Positions 21,574 through 34,833 of a stretch of DNA of 64,000 nt are shown in pieces (positions within the stretch are counted from its first letter, which is position 1; each line of letters begins with the position of its first letter). The position numbers and the translations under genes are program-made. The notes under the pieces were generated by a model. It saw only the letters and a program-made list of their open reading frames with translations. It did not search any database and was not told where the DNA came from. Source of the stretch: Cristatella mucedo (lineage: Eukaryota > Bryozoa > Phylactolaemata > Cristatellidae); the NCBI GenBank assembly GCA_009760855.2, contig WPIO01000130.1, forward strand, positions 1,017,001 through 1,081,000, given 5' to 3'.

Positions 21574-21909
21574 ATGCCATGCGCTACCGGCAGCGGCGTC
21601 GGCGTCGTTGGCGCTCTGTGGCGCGCCGCTTTGGCGGCGGCGCTATTCGCGGCGGTGGTTCTCGACTCGGCTGGCGCCTGCTCACCAGGCCGGTCTGCCA
21701 TGAGCCGCTACGAGAGTCAGAAAAGCACGCCGCTCGTCTTCAAGCAGTTCGTGCCCAACCGAGCCGAGAACTCGCTGTCAGCCAGCGGCCAGAGCGAGGG
21801 CGCCATCGCGCGAGACAGCTCCAGGTTCAAGGACTTGGTGGAGAACCACAATTTGGACATCGTCTTCAAGGACGAGGAGGGCACCGGCGCCGACCGGCTC
21901 ATGTCGCAG
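21574..21909 (+). CDS. hh: hedgehog exon 1 (signal peptide and first half of the signalling domain)
   Basis: First coding exon of a secreted morphogen precursor. Its N-terminal fragment signals through Patched and Smoothened. The start at 21574 has A at -3 and is followed by a signal peptide (residues 1-35, hydrophobic core about 18-30) ending in DSAGA. Cleavage before Cys36 would expose the palmitoylation site (CSPGR, usually CGPGR). Residues 54-112 are typical Hedge domain: [17 protein letters not shown], then [22 protein letters not shown]. Calcium-binding acidic residues Glu101, Glu102 and Asp107 are kept. The polybasic glycosaminoglycan-binding stretch of vertebrate Shh is replaced by a nearly neutral SRYESQK. 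The exon ends at CAG|GTGAGA, phase 0, where the first vertebrate Shh intron lies. An in-frame ATG further upstream (20983) is rejected because it would bury the signal peptide. Confidence 0.97.
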
Positions 21910-24900
21910 GTGAGACCGCGGGCGGCGGCGTTGCCGTAGCGTTTCCAGACGCGGCGAAAAAGGAGCGGCGGTGGAACAGCACCACTCTTGCCGGGCTACT
22001 CGCTGCGCGTCTCGACTCGACGCTGCGGGTTTTGTACTGCGGCCACTTGTTGCCACCGCACCTTGGCGTCACGTTGATGAGAAAGGTAGCATGTCGCGGT
22101 CGCTCGCTCACAGCGAGAGCTCAGCGAGAGAGCTCTCGGCGATCCGTAGAGGCGAAGGTGCGGCCGTCGCCTCGAGCCTCCTCCCGCCCGTCGTTGCGCC
22201 CGCCGGCGACCCTTAAAGTGGTGGCTTCGGCAACGACATCTCCCTGTGCACACCCCCCCCTTTACACAAGGACAGCCCCCTCGGCGGTGGGCCGCCTCGG
22301 CAGCCGCGCTCGGACGCGACCGCGAGCGAGCCGAAGGGTTGATTTATCGCCGCGTCTCAGCCCGAGATTCAGGCTAGCAGGGAGCTGGCGCTGCTGCCGA
22401 CTTTGGCAGCAGCGCCCGCACTTTCGGCGGCCGCGAGCGGGTGGCGGTCTCGAGAGCGTGCAAGCGAGGGTGGCGGCTGCGATCGTGAGAGCGAGCGAGG
22501 AGGCGACATCGTCGGCGGGTGGCGGGCTGTGAGGCGAGCATCAGAGCCGCCGACTCCCAGCCTCGGGGAGAGAGACGTGGAAGCTGTGGAGGCTGGAGCT
22601 CCAATTTCAAAGGCTGCGCTAAGCCCAGGTTGTGTAAGGAGCGTGAGACCGCCGGCCCTTCGTCGCTCGCCTGCGCCGCCTCCGCACTCTGCACTCAATA
22701 GCGGCGGGCTTTGCGCCCAGGTCATATTGTGTGCGCCGCCGGCTGCGGTGGCATCAGCGGCGGAAGCTCGCTTAATAATTTCTCTCGAAGGCTGCGACTC
22801 GGTCTCGATATAAATGCAGAGGCCCGTTTGCCGCCGAAGCCGCCTCACGTCCTGCCGGCCGACCCTCGAGGCCGCGTCACTCTTAGCGATCAGTAGCTCG
22901 TCGGTTTCCCCTCGAGACGCTCGCTCGCTCGTTGTTTCCGCCCTTTCGGTGGACTGCAGGCGATAAAGAATTCGCACGCGTGCGGTTCGAGCTTCGAATG
23001 GACCGTTTTGTCGAGGGTATTGCACAAAGCCGACCGAGTCGAGTCAGCAACGCCGGCCAGTCTATCTCATCCCCTCCTCTCCCCTCACGCGAACGTGCCC
23101 CCGCCCCCCCCCCAGAAGAACGCTCGTATGAGAGCCACGGGCGAGCCAGGCGCCTCGAGCACCGAGGTGGCAGCTGCTGCCACCTCGACCGAGCGGCTGC
23201 TTTTTCGGCGCGTACAAACGCGACTGCGAAAGCTAGCTGTTTCGGCGGCCGCTATTGCCGGCCCCCTCTCTCGCCTCGCCTTGTTGCCAGCGAGCACAGA
23301 GGCGCTAGGCCGCCGCCGGGTCTGATAATTTTAGCGCCGTCGTCGTTTAGGGGACGCTCCATTGTGGCACCTGTTGATACGAACCGACTGCCCACGGTCT
23401 CGATGTCGCAGCGTTACGAGTCGAGTAGCGACATTGTTTGACTAGCCTGAAACTCGTCACATTTTCTTCGTATATAGATTTTGCTTTTGTCCACGGAGCT
23501 TATTTCGCCTCCCGGGATTGTTTTTGCAAACTCCGGCAAACGTCCACGGCCACCCGCTTGGGGGGTCATTGGCGGGCCCTTTGATGCAGCACTCTAGGAC
23601 GCGACGGACCAAACAGCTGCAGCAACAAATAACGAGCTTGGGCGTACGGACGGACGGTCGCTCGCCGAAGGGGCCGCAGGGTCGGGTCACACCCGAAGAA
23701 GTCTTCAAAGCGCCTCCTCCCCTCCCTGCTCAAAGTCCCCAACTCACAGGCGAGCGTCCCCTAGATGGCGTCGGGGTGACGACCGCCAGTGTCTCACACG
23801 AGAGTGAGCACTCGTCCTTGTGAGGAGCGACAGGCGACAAGAGGCCGAAAAGTGTCGACGGAAGCGGAAACACCAGTGAAGTGCCCCGCATTTCCAACCG
23901 GGCGGAGGCGAGTGAATGGCAGAGGGGGGCCGACAGAGCGGCCCAAGGAGCGGGTCTCATCGATGATGGCTCTTACTTTCGTCGCTCGGCGCCCCGCCCG
24001 AACGCTGCACTGCAAGGCGCCCTGCTCTACGGGACCGGCGGCCGCTACAAAGCGCCGCCCGCCGCCGAGGTGGCGGCAGCAGGCAGCCATCGATCGCCAC
24101 AGCGAAAATGGTCGTAGCGGCTCGACTGCCACCAGGTGTTCGAATGTCAGGTTCCAGTGTTGGGAGCCGGCTTTCTGCGGCTTCGCCGAAGGTCTATTAA
24201 TTGCGGTGGCTTAAGGCGCCCGTCAAGTAGCCCGGCGTGACAATAGGTACGTCGCGCGATCGCCGTCATCGAGGTACCCTTACACGAGTATTCGCGGCCT
24301 CCTCGAGGTGGCTCTACGAGTCATGAGCAGCAGCCGGCGAGTGGCCGTCGCCGGCCGTGGCGTCTTCCTTTGCCTCGCTTCCTTTGCTTCCGTTCTTTGC
24401 CTCCTTTACCTCCTTCCTTTGCCTCCTTTACCTCCTTCCCTTGCCTCCTTTACCTCCTTCCTTTACCTTCTTGACCTCTTTCCTTCGCCTCCTTTACCTC
24501 CTTTCTTTGCCTCCCTTCCTTTGCCTCCTTTGCATTCTTCCTTTGCATGGCGGCGGCTGCGGCTACGGGAGCGGGTGAGCGCCCTCACCCACTAGCTGAA
24601 TGAGCGGGTGGCGGCGGTGCGAGCCTGCCATCCTGCCCCTGCGGCGGTCCCTCCATTGTTCAGGAATCCGCTGCGATAAGAACGGCAACGATACGCTGTC
24701 AATGCAAGGACGGCAGCTTGCACAAGGTGTGGCAAATTCATCACCCTTATCAATCGTTTGTTTAAAGCCAAGGTATCGTTAGTTGTTCTTAGCATAACAA
24801 AGGGCTTATGACACATTAGGTATGTGCTGATTCCTGTACCGGAAGCGCCGCTCGATCGCCACCTCGAAGCTGCAGCTGAGGGCGGAATTCGCGGCGGCGG

Positions 24901-26693
24901 ACCGAGCCTACTAGAAGGGAACCCCGCGTGCCTCCTCGTCGCCGGAGCTTTTTTGCGTTAGTCGTGCTCGTTCGCGAACTCGACAAACATCGACAAACGA
25001 GTGGGCTTGGCAAAGTCGTGGCAGCACCTGAAAACATGGCGGTGGCTGCTAACAGTCGACGACACCGCGCCTGTCTCCTCTGCCACTGCTGCTAGGGCGG
25101 CGCGACAGTGGCACGGCGGCTCGCTCAACCCTTCCGCGCCCCAGGTCAATTTCAACGAAACGAGGTTCGGTCGGCCTGAGTCATCGTGTCGGCCCGAGAC
25201 CTCGGCCGAGTAGCAAGATCGGGGCCGACGAAGTCGCGAGAGCTTCTCGTCCCGTTCGCTCCCGGCTCCCTTCGACTACAGACGCGGTGCGGCGGCGGCG
25301 GCGGCGGCGCACGGACGCGGCCGAGGCGGCCGGCGGAGCCGAAAGTCGGCGGTCTCTTCTTTCTTGCTGGCGAGCCCGAGTGCCCGGCATTCCCGTCATT
25401 CCGGCAGCGGGAGTCGCGAGCGAGCAACGCGAAGGCCGGGACCGCTCGCCCGCCGCAGCAGCAGCTGTGGCGGCGGCGGTGGCGTCAGCTGTGGCCGCGC
25501 CGCCGCAGCCACTGGCCGGTCCGACTTTCAATGGCGCCGTGCGATTCCCGAGCGCGACTTTTTTCGGCTTTGAAGAGCAGGCCGCAGGGGAACATTTATT
25601 CAGACGAGAACGTGAGGTCCTCGTCGGCACACGGCTCGGCAGCAGCGACGGCAGCGGCGGCTCGAGGCCCGTTGCCGTCGTATTGTTCGCTCGATTGCTG
25701 TTGTTCCGTGCTTGTACTAACTGGCGCCGCTGTTTCTTCTCCGGCCACTGCCGGACATTGTGTAGGGAAATGTACGACGCGGCTTAGCGGTGGCCGCGCA
25801 GGCCGCACGGACATGTTGGCCTACGAGATAATCTCTAGCGCACACGGCAACGCTGTCGGGCCGGGCGTCAAGTGCCCTCGGCCGCCGAGTGGACTCGCTG
25901 CCGCACTGTTTGCCGACGTCCCGCAAGTGGGGGATACTCTCTCATGATAGTTTACATTGATCGCGCTGTACTTCCTTTCGTCTTCGCTAGCGCCCTTCGC
26001 CTGCGGTGAGAGCGCAGACCGTGAGCGGTGAGCGCCGACCGTGAGCAGGCACCCGGTAAACACGCTCAACGAGCAGCGGACGCGCCGCCCGCTAGCCGCT
26101 CAGCTCCTCGTTCGAGACGCGACGAGCGGCCGGCGCCAGCCGCCGCCGCCGCCGACGGGGCGCATACTAGCGAAGCAAGCGGGAAGAGACGAGGGCGGCG
26201 CCTCCGGCCGGCCGGTCGGCGCAGCCAGCGGGAGAATATTCCAGGCGGCCGCCGAGCGTGCGGGCGTCGGGCCGTTCGCATCGCATTTCTCTGAGCCCCA
26301 CGGAGCGGGCCTAGCGGGCCTCGGTCGCCTGCTGAAGAAATCGGATGCCCCGCGAAGGCTCGCTCGTCGACTCTGTCGGGCGCTCGCTGGCTCTCGCTTC
26401 TGGCCGCCGCCTACTCGGGCTGGCGGCGGCTGCTGCAGCTGCAGCAGAAACCCGTTTCTCCAGACCCTATGTTCGCGCGGCCGCCGGCCTCCGCTCGGAT
26501 TCGCTCACTTAAAATCCGAGCGGTTGGGCGACGACTTCGTAGCAGCGGCGGCGGCTTCGTGGCGGCTGCGGCTGCGTGGCGGCGCCAGCCGCGAGGTGGC
26601 GGTGGCTGCTGAGCGGTTCGAGTAGGGCTGCTGGCTCTCGGTCAGTCGGTCGCTCGAGCGGTCGGGCTTCCTCGTCTTGTTTCTTCCTCTTAG
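21910..26693 (+). other. hh intron 1 (4784 bp)
   Basis: GT at 21910 and AG at 26692-26693, preceded by a pyrimidine-rich tract (ttgtttcttcctcttag). Very GC- and CpG-rich over most of its length, with stop-poor frames on both strands that I regard as non-coding. No LINE, SINE or tail was recognised, in contrast with the other intron and both flanks. It contains the minisatellite at 24362-24545 and a perfect 10-bp-arm palindrome, GAGGTGGCAG/CTGCCACCTC (23164-23186). Hh introns commonly hold enhancers. That role here is inference. Confidence 0.9.
24362..24545. repeat. pyrimidine-rich minisatellite
   Basis: About eight to nine degenerate copies of an approximately 20-24-bp unit, cctttgcctcctttacctc, inside intron 1. 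The strand is almost pure C/T with regular A/G interruptions. It reads as Leu/Pro/Ser-rich peptides in all plus frames, so the open frames here are an artefact. Confidence 0.9.
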
Positions 26694-26955
26694 CGCTGCA
26701 AGGACAAGCTGAACAGCTTGGCAGTGATGGTGATGAACCAGTGGCCCGGAGTCAAGCTTCGCGTCACCGAGTCGTGGGACGAAGAGGGCGAGCACGCCGA
26801 CGACTCGCTGCACTACGAGGGCAGGGCCGTCGACGTCACGACGAGCGACAAGGACAAGTCAAAGCTCGGCATGCTTGCGCGCCTCGCCATCGACGCCGGC
26901 TTCGACTACGTCTTCTACGAGTCTCGAAATCACATTCACTGCTCCGTCAAGTCAG
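26694..26955 (+). CDS. hh: hedgehog exon 2 (core of the signalling domain)
   Basis: Encodes residues 113-199 and one base of codon 200. It starts [20 protein letters not shown] directly after the AG acceptor. It includes the zinc-site residues typical of the Hedge domain: His152 and Asp159 in [14 protein letters not shown], and His194 in HIHCSVKS. Glu188 corresponds to the conserved Glu of the peptidase-like pocket. The second calcium-binding acidic cluster reads TESWDEEG (Glu138, Asp141, Glu143). Vertebrate Shh has Asp at the last position. The donor is TCAG|GTAGGC after one base of codon 200 (phase 1), the same place and phase as the second vertebrate Shh intron. Length and content match the family, with no frame disruption. 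Confidence 0.98.
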
Positions 26956-27737
26956 GTAGGCGACGTGACGACCTCGGCGCCCGGCGCCTCGGCAGGCTGG
27001 CCTCAGCGAGAAATCTCGTGCTCGAGACGGTACAGGCTTCGCGGCCCAAAACCAAATCGATCAAAGCGAAAGCGCTCCGCCCCCCCCTCGGGCGACAATA
27101 ATTATCCAGCCGGCGACCGTCTGGCGCTAACGACCCTGGCTCGAACGAACGAAGCTGGCTGAACCGTCGGTCTCGAGCGCAGTTGCATGCCGGCCGCTTC
27201 CGGTCGTAAGGTGAGGCGCCGCTGCAGAGCGAGGCGGCGGCCGTTAGTTATCAGAAAAAAATCTCCACGAGCCTTCGATAACGGAGCGATAATTTGTCAC
27301 CAGGAATTTATCATTAAATTACCAGGGTCTGCCAAAGTGCCACGATGATTTGTGTAAGCAGGATAGCCCAGCTGAGCTGCCTGACCTCCAGAAGTCGGAC
27401 AGGAAGATTGATGAGACCAGCGATCGCTGCTGGGCCGCTGCACAGATGTGCCGCTGTGACAGCGGCAGCGGCGGCTGCGAAGGCAACCACAGCCGCCGCT
27501 GCCGCTGGCATAGCGTATACTTGAAAAAATAGTGTAGCTGCCTTCACCTTTAACGACGGCTAATCCGAAACGCGGCTTGACCACGACCCAGGCCGCTTTC
27601 CCTTGCGGGAGCTAGTGCAATCTCGGGTCAAGTCTGCGTGAGATCTCTTCGTCGTCGCTTGGGGTCGGGGCCGCCTGTCCATGGCGTTCTGCCATGACAG
27701 CGATCTGGCGCTACTCGAGCTTTCATGAGAAATAGCC

Positions 27738-28000
27738 TGTTTATGACAGCATTTAGTGGGTTACCTGTGAGTCGTCGTTTACGTGCTTATGCGTGCTGAC
27801 ACTGTTGCATGCTGCCACTAACCACACTTACATGCTGACCCTGTGCATGTCACCCCCTAACCATGTTGTTCATGTTGTTTATCAAGCATGATACCACTGA
27901 CCATTCGATCGTGTTTCCTTTGCAGCAAATGTAAAGCACCCAGAAAGAGATCGAGTTCTCTGGGGGCGTTTTATCAAGTGCATTATTGTTATTATTATCC
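27738..28000 (+). mobile_element. LINE-A 3' end
   Basis: Starts at the family's last codons (gacagcatttagtgggt), continues through the 3' UTR with gcatgctgccactaaccac, and ends with the stem-loop and (ATT)n. Severely 5'-truncated insertion in hh intron 2. Confidence 0.88.
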
Positions 28001-28097
28001 TAATAGAGTGAAGCAGATCAAGGAAAATGAAACTGGAGAGAGACGATGAGAGTGAGAATAGAAGAGCAAGGAGGGGTAGAGAGAGAGAGAAAATAAA

Positions 28098-29799
<1,702 letters not shown>

Positions 29800-30360
29800 T
29801 GCTCACGATGTCCAGTGGTCCTCGGGCTCTAGCCTACCTGTCAGAACTACACCACCCCCACCAGGCCGAGCACCGTTCTCGGGCTCTAGCCTACCTGTCA
29901 GAACTACACGCCCCCACCAGGCCGAGCACCGTGCAGCCCGCCGCTTCTGACTCAAATCGTTTGCCTCTACTTCGCATGAGCCTCGAAACCTTTGGAGACC
30001 GTGCCTCTAGTTCATTCGCTCTCAAAGCCGGGAACTCACTCCTGACTGACGTCATGACATCCCCCGACAGGACATCATTTAAAAAGAAGCTTAAACGCAC
30101 CTGTTTATGAAAACATTTAGTGAGTCTTTGTGGGTTCTCTGTAGACTTGTGCGTGCTGACACTGCACCTGTTGCTACTAACCAGATCTACATGTTGACCA
30201 TGTGCATGTTACATCTAACAGTGTTATGCTTGATGCCATTGCGAATGTTGCCACCAATCAATTGGTCTAGCTTTCTTTACAGCATCTGTAAAGTGCCTAC
30301 AAAGAGATTCAGTTCTCTGATGGTGCTATACAAATGTATTACTGTGATTTTTATGAGTGT
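29800..30360 (+). mobile_element. LINE-A 3' fragment with internal 50-bp duplication
   Basis: Matches LINE-A from about the AYLSELL/HQAEHR codons through the last codons, 3' UTR and stem-loop. A unit of about 50 bp (ggctctagcctacctgtcag...gccgagcaccgt) is present twice in tandem at about 29824-29930. The tail is divergent (aaagtgcctacaaagagatt). Confidence 0.75.
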
Positions 30361-31003
30361 ACTCTTTCTTGTGATGTCAGCCCAAGCGTGGAAAAGCGAA
30401 TTCGATAGAAAAGCTTGAACAAGTACCGACTAGTAACTGCAGAGAATGCAGGCGAAACTACGTATAGCGTTCATACCACGAATAAATCGCGTACAAAACC
30501 GGCTTCACATTAGCCCATGCAGTCTAATCTTTGCATTTCGAGTAAAGGTTTCAAGATTTTAAGGATAAAGAAGTCATTGACCTAAGATTTGTAATACTCG
30601 TTTGCTGCGATGCTAACGTCATAGGGCATGTAGAAATGTTTCAAAATCCCGAAAAGACTTTAGAATTAACCCCATTGCCAATTATCGATTGTCCCCTCGC
30701 TCGTGTAAGTGAGTGGGTATTCATTCCTACCCAGCAGCAAAAAAAACGGGAGCCACCAGGCCCATTCGCCCAGCCCCCTTGGACTGACCCGAAGGGTGTC
30801 TGGCCGCTCGATGCGAGCCTTTTATGATTATCTGCCTCAAGAATGGTTAAGGTTCTCGCGCCCCCTTCATCGTTAAATCAAGGTTACGACTCTACTGCGC
30901 TGCATGTAGCTCAGGCTGCGTCCTTGAACCTCTCCTGCTAACCAAACATTGGCTCATTAGCTTCGTCTGCCCGTGCTTGCGGCAATGTGAGATCACTTAT
31001 TTA
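30361..31003. other. intron 2 sequence, nothing recognised
   Basis: No family match and no open frame with features. Confidence 0.4.
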
Positions 31004-31485
31004 TAATAATAATAATAATAGTAATAATAATAAGAGCACTTGCATAAAATCTTATTAGAACTAGATCTTTTTAGACCCTTTGCAAATGCTGAAAAGGAAG
31101 CCTATAAATTGGTTAGGAATAGCATGCACAAATTTGGAACACATAAGCACACAAAGAACAATTGACACGCACGGATCAAGCTCTGAGAAGACCAATAGGT
31201 TTGTCTTTTTTTAAATGTCCGAAAGTCAGGTGGATGCCATGACGTCAGTCGAGAATTAGTTCCAGGCTAAATAGTACACGATCTGAAGGCACAGTCTCCA
31301 GAGAACTTTAGGTTGACCAGAGCCGTAGCTATGCGACTTGATTCAGAAGAGCCAGTGCTATGATTCAGAGCCTGAGAAGGAAGTGCTGTGATAGATAAGA
31401 CGGAGCGAGAGAATTTAAGGATGCGAAAGTGAAAGACAGAACTGTTTACAGACGTACCTTTCTGCCTAGCAAGCTGATCTGTCAT
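31004..31485 (-). mobile_element. divergent LINE-A 3' fragment
   Basis: (AAT)n on the left, a degenerate stem-loop, the 3' UTR words gcatgcac and cataagcaca, and then the reverse complement of the terminal LINE-A codons (gttccaggct, gtctccagagaactttagg). More diverged than the other copies, so it is an older insertion or a subfamily. Confidence 0.7.
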
Positions 31486-31604
31486 TGCACACTTGCGGTG
31501 CGGTCCTTCACTTAAAGAGCCCAGAATTAAGTTGAGCCAGATGCTGCCAGATGTCGGCTGGTGTGTCGGCTAGTAACAAAAAAAAGCCCTTCCCGTGGTG
31601 TTTC

Positions 31605-31870
31605 CCTATGTATCTCCGTCTGTAACTCCACAAAGTCATAAAGACTATTTGGGTGTTACGCGGGAGAGTTTTGTATAGCGCACTCACAGCCCAAGCGGCT
31701 TTCGGTACGCATTCGGTAGCCAACAGACTTCGTCTCACGCAACAAAGAGAAAGTGGGAAGCATAGCAGAGTCAGGAGAGCAGTTGAGGTAGTGAGTAGCA
31801 TAGAAGTAGCAGTTCAGGACTGCTGAAAAAGATGTGCCATAGTCGGCAGTAGGTGAGTAGTTGTCGTTCC
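31605..31870 (-). mobile_element. LINE-B 3' fragment
   Basis: Starts with the family 3' terminus (tgtatctccgtctgtaactc on the plus strand) and extends about 265 bp into the C-terminal coding region. Confidence 0.88.
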
Positions 31871-33788
31871 CTATGCGTGCTCCTGTATGAGCATTGGTGG
31901 TGTCGGAGCCTTAGGGGGCGGAGGGGGGTCTCTCTGGCCTACTTGAAAGTGTTGAGGATCTTGCCACCTCGATGACAATCCTGTCTCCGCCACTGAGTAC
32001 TGGCCTACAAGTAGTGCTTTACAAGCTGGCTGGCTTTACTTACTTTACCGGATCTCCTCTACACGAGTAGCCGTCTGCAATTTAATTTTGTGTTGTGCAT
32101 ATATACATACATACGTGTTACATATGCATACGTACACAAATATGCGAACTGTAGGTTTACCTCTAGATACACGCACATCCATGGTCTGTACGATTTAACT
32201 GTCACAAGCAAGGATGACAGTGTCTTAGCAACTCTCAGCGTATCTCCTTATTTCTGCCTCTCACTGTCTCCCTTCATTAGCCTTTTTTTCTGTTTACGTC
32301 TTACTCACGATTTGTGTGCGTGTGAGCGGGCGTATGTACGAGAGTGTATTCGGTGTTTGTATATGTATGTATATGTGCATGTATTTAGTCTTGTTGGTGC
32401 ACATATGCGTCAATGTCTATCTGCCTCTTACTCGAAAGTTCGCCAGTTCTGAAATATTAAATTGAACCTTAGTTAAGCGAAAATTGTTTAATCTATTGAA
32501 ACAAAAACTGGGTTACTTCATGTTCTATTGATATTGTACATAGTAGAATAGCCTATTCTTGACACTTCTCGAATCTGCCGACTATGCTCTCCGACTTTCA
32601 TATATGCTTAGCTGAGCTCACGTGTTTTTGATGCCCAGTAACCGGACGCGGATGTCAGTGGGTGAGTAGTACAAATATTTAACGTAGCCCATCGATACAG
32701 CTGCCAAAGGTTTGGCATCTCGAGCTGACACCTGCAGCGATGGCGCTGCATTTTTGCGCACGGTCACCAACGGTAGCGGCAGGGCACCGCTATTTCTTAG
32801 AGCCTTCGCAGGCTGTGACGTCAAGACTGTACAAACCAATCGTTTCATTCGCCTCTACCTTTGCACTGCATCTATTCATTCATGATTGAGTTGTCTGCCC
32901 ATAACTGCTCAGTTCTGCGGTTGCAGTATCCGTCTGTTAAATAGCACGGCTTCAAAGGAAGTTTCCTTATTGGAAAGAGCAGTTCAATTGGAAAGAGTTC
33001 AGCCATTGGGAGCTCGTTCTGAAACATAGGTGAGATGGTCTGCCAACATGCAAGGGCTCCAAACAGCAAGCGAAGCCTATATATGCACACTGCATGTAGT
33101 ATGCCGTGATGTCAGCAACAGGCATCCGACAACCAGAGACGGCAGAGTCTTAAAAAACTAATATTAGTAGCACTATAGCTGAGAGAGAAAACTATATTAA
33201 GACGGCATCCTAATGTTTTATGTCAGGGTTAGGCGTACAAGTGTCCTGGATTTTAGCGGGCTATCGACACGGTGGAATTCAGGACCTTAAGCTAATAGCA
33301 GATACCACTATTTTGGCGCCCAAGTTTAGAGAGGGGACCAAATCTGGGGTGATCATACGATAGCCAAAAGAAGGGCTATCTTGATTGGCGAAGGGATCGA
33401 ACAAGGTGCAAGGCCAAGGTGCTACCAACGAGCTACTGGAATAGGCCGCGTCCTCATCAACCTCTGAGTCTAACCTTCAGTGTAATCGGAGTTTGTGAAA
33501 TAATGCTGCTCTGCTGGTCTAAATATAAAGTCACCTGAGCCGGAAGAGAAAATAAGCGCGGTATGCATGTTATGGTGTGCATGTCGGGATATACAAGTAT
33601 ACGTGGTATACAAGTCGAGTAGGAGTCGAGTGGAAACCTAGAGTGGCATGCAGCATGCAGGCCGATAGCACTACTGATATTGTAATAAACAGACGAACAA
33701 GAGAAAACCTCTCACCGTTTATGTTCGGTTATCCAGCAATAGCTCAGCAGCAGTGGAATGCCGGTGACTTTGTGCACTTCCATTGCGT
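31871..33788. other. intron 2 sequence, nothing recognised
   Basis: Contains short TA/CA-rich stretches near 32096-32125 and 32340-32380 (tgtatatgtatgtatatgtg). Open frames up to 120 codons, without motifs. Confidence 0.4.
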
Positions 33789-33889
33789 CTTTATTTTTTT
33801 TTTTACTTCTTGCTGTATTCAGCCGAACTAATCTTTTGATCTTTATTTTTTTTTACTTCTTGCTGTATTCAGCCGAACTAATCTTTTGA
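33789..33889. repeat. approximately 52-bp tandem duplication
   Basis: The unit (c)tttatttttttttacttcttgctg...aactaatcttttga occurs twice back to back. The copies differ mainly in the length of the T run. Confidence 0.92.
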
Positions 33890-33944
33890 CCCCCAGTTTT
33901 ATATATTCTGCAACATTGATAGGATGTTTTTTCGTCCTTGTGCC

Positions 33945-34100
33945 CCCAGGGTAAGTGCCCAGGAATAAGGTGCTCGCTCTTCACGACTCATATAATGGGT
34001 TCGAGTCTTGAAGTAGGCAATCCTTTATGGCCGCCAGGCTACTCTGCCGCTAGGTATATCAATGAGGCTGTTAAATAAGCTAACTTTATTTTGTATTTTC
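33945..34100 (+). mobile_element. SINE1 copy
   Basis: Shares with the copy at 16505 the box B-like gggttcgagtc, followed by caatcctttatggccgcc and the body end gctgttaaataagctaactttatt. The tRNA-like head is diverged. Confidence 0.65.
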
Positions 34101-34214
34101 TTTATTTTTTATATTTTTCAGTTGCAGTTTTGATCGCTATCGTAATTATTTTACGTTGCTCTCTTCAGAGGCATGGCATTGTGCCTGCTAGGCGGAGACG
34201 CTACCTCTAATCAT

Positions 34215-34300
34215 TTGGTAATGCATTCTATAAAGCATCATCTTGAAAGACATTAAGTTCTCTTTGGTTAGCGTTATACAAATATATTGTATTATTTTGA
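34215..34300 (+). mobile_element. LINE-A/SINE2-type 3' tail, divergent
   Basis: The wording ataaagcatcatcttgaaagacattaagttctc...agcgttatacaaatatattg keeps the central AGA...TTCTCT hairpin part of the shared tail. The outer arms have decayed. Confidence 0.5.
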
Positions 34301-34712
34301 TTTTGACTGTGACTTGGCGGTCAATTTGCAGTCCGTGCTTTCACAATAAGCAGGCTTACTTTCTTTTACGTCGTTTGCCGTTGGGTGAGTGAGAATTAGT
34401 ACTCAGAAATCATCTTAAAAGACACGGCGTTAGCTTTTTGAGTAGCAAATGCTGGAAGATACTTTGCACCAAACAGGGGACATGCCAAGCTGACATTGCT
34501 AGTTTGTAGTGAATTTTCAAGCGACCATAACAGTTTTCTGGGAATAAGGCTGGTGCAAGCGACTCTTTTAAATGGGGGCCGGTTACAGTGTGCTAAATCA
34601 AATTCTTCATTTTCCGTGTTAGCTGCAGGAGAATAATCTGTTTTTCTACAACCTGCTAAATGCTTCCTCACCTCAGCCTGGCTACTGCAGCTACTCAGAG
34701 AGTCCTGCCGCT
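34301..34712. other. intron 2 sequence, nothing recognised
   Basis: One 91-codon minus-strand frame without features. Confidence 0.35.
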
Positions 34713-34833
34713 ATGTAATGTATCTCCTTCTGTAACTCCACAAAGTCAAAGACTATTTGGGTGTTACGCAGGAGAGTTTTGTATAGCGCACTCACAGCCT
34801 AAGCGGCTTTCGGTACGCATTCGGTAGCCAACG
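34713..34833 (-). mobile_element. LINE-B 3' end, 120 bp
   Basis: Only the terminal segment (tgtaatgtatctccttctgt through attcggtagccaac), a severely truncated insertion. Confidence 0.85.

Noticed and set aside
22369-23025. 218-codon minus-strand frame in hh intron 1
   Set aside because: Same pattern of low stop density in CpG-rich DNA. No recognisable motif and no supporting start context.
24308-24595. Leu/Pro-rich 95-codon protein that looks like a membrane protein
   Set aside because: It is the translation of a pyrimidine-rich minisatellite (24362-24545) and is open in more than one frame.
25186-25947. 253-codon plus-strand frame in hh intron 1
   Set aside because: Overlapped by equally long frames in other phases and on the minus strand. 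Composition follows GC-rich triplet-like repeats (gcggcg), and no domain is seen.
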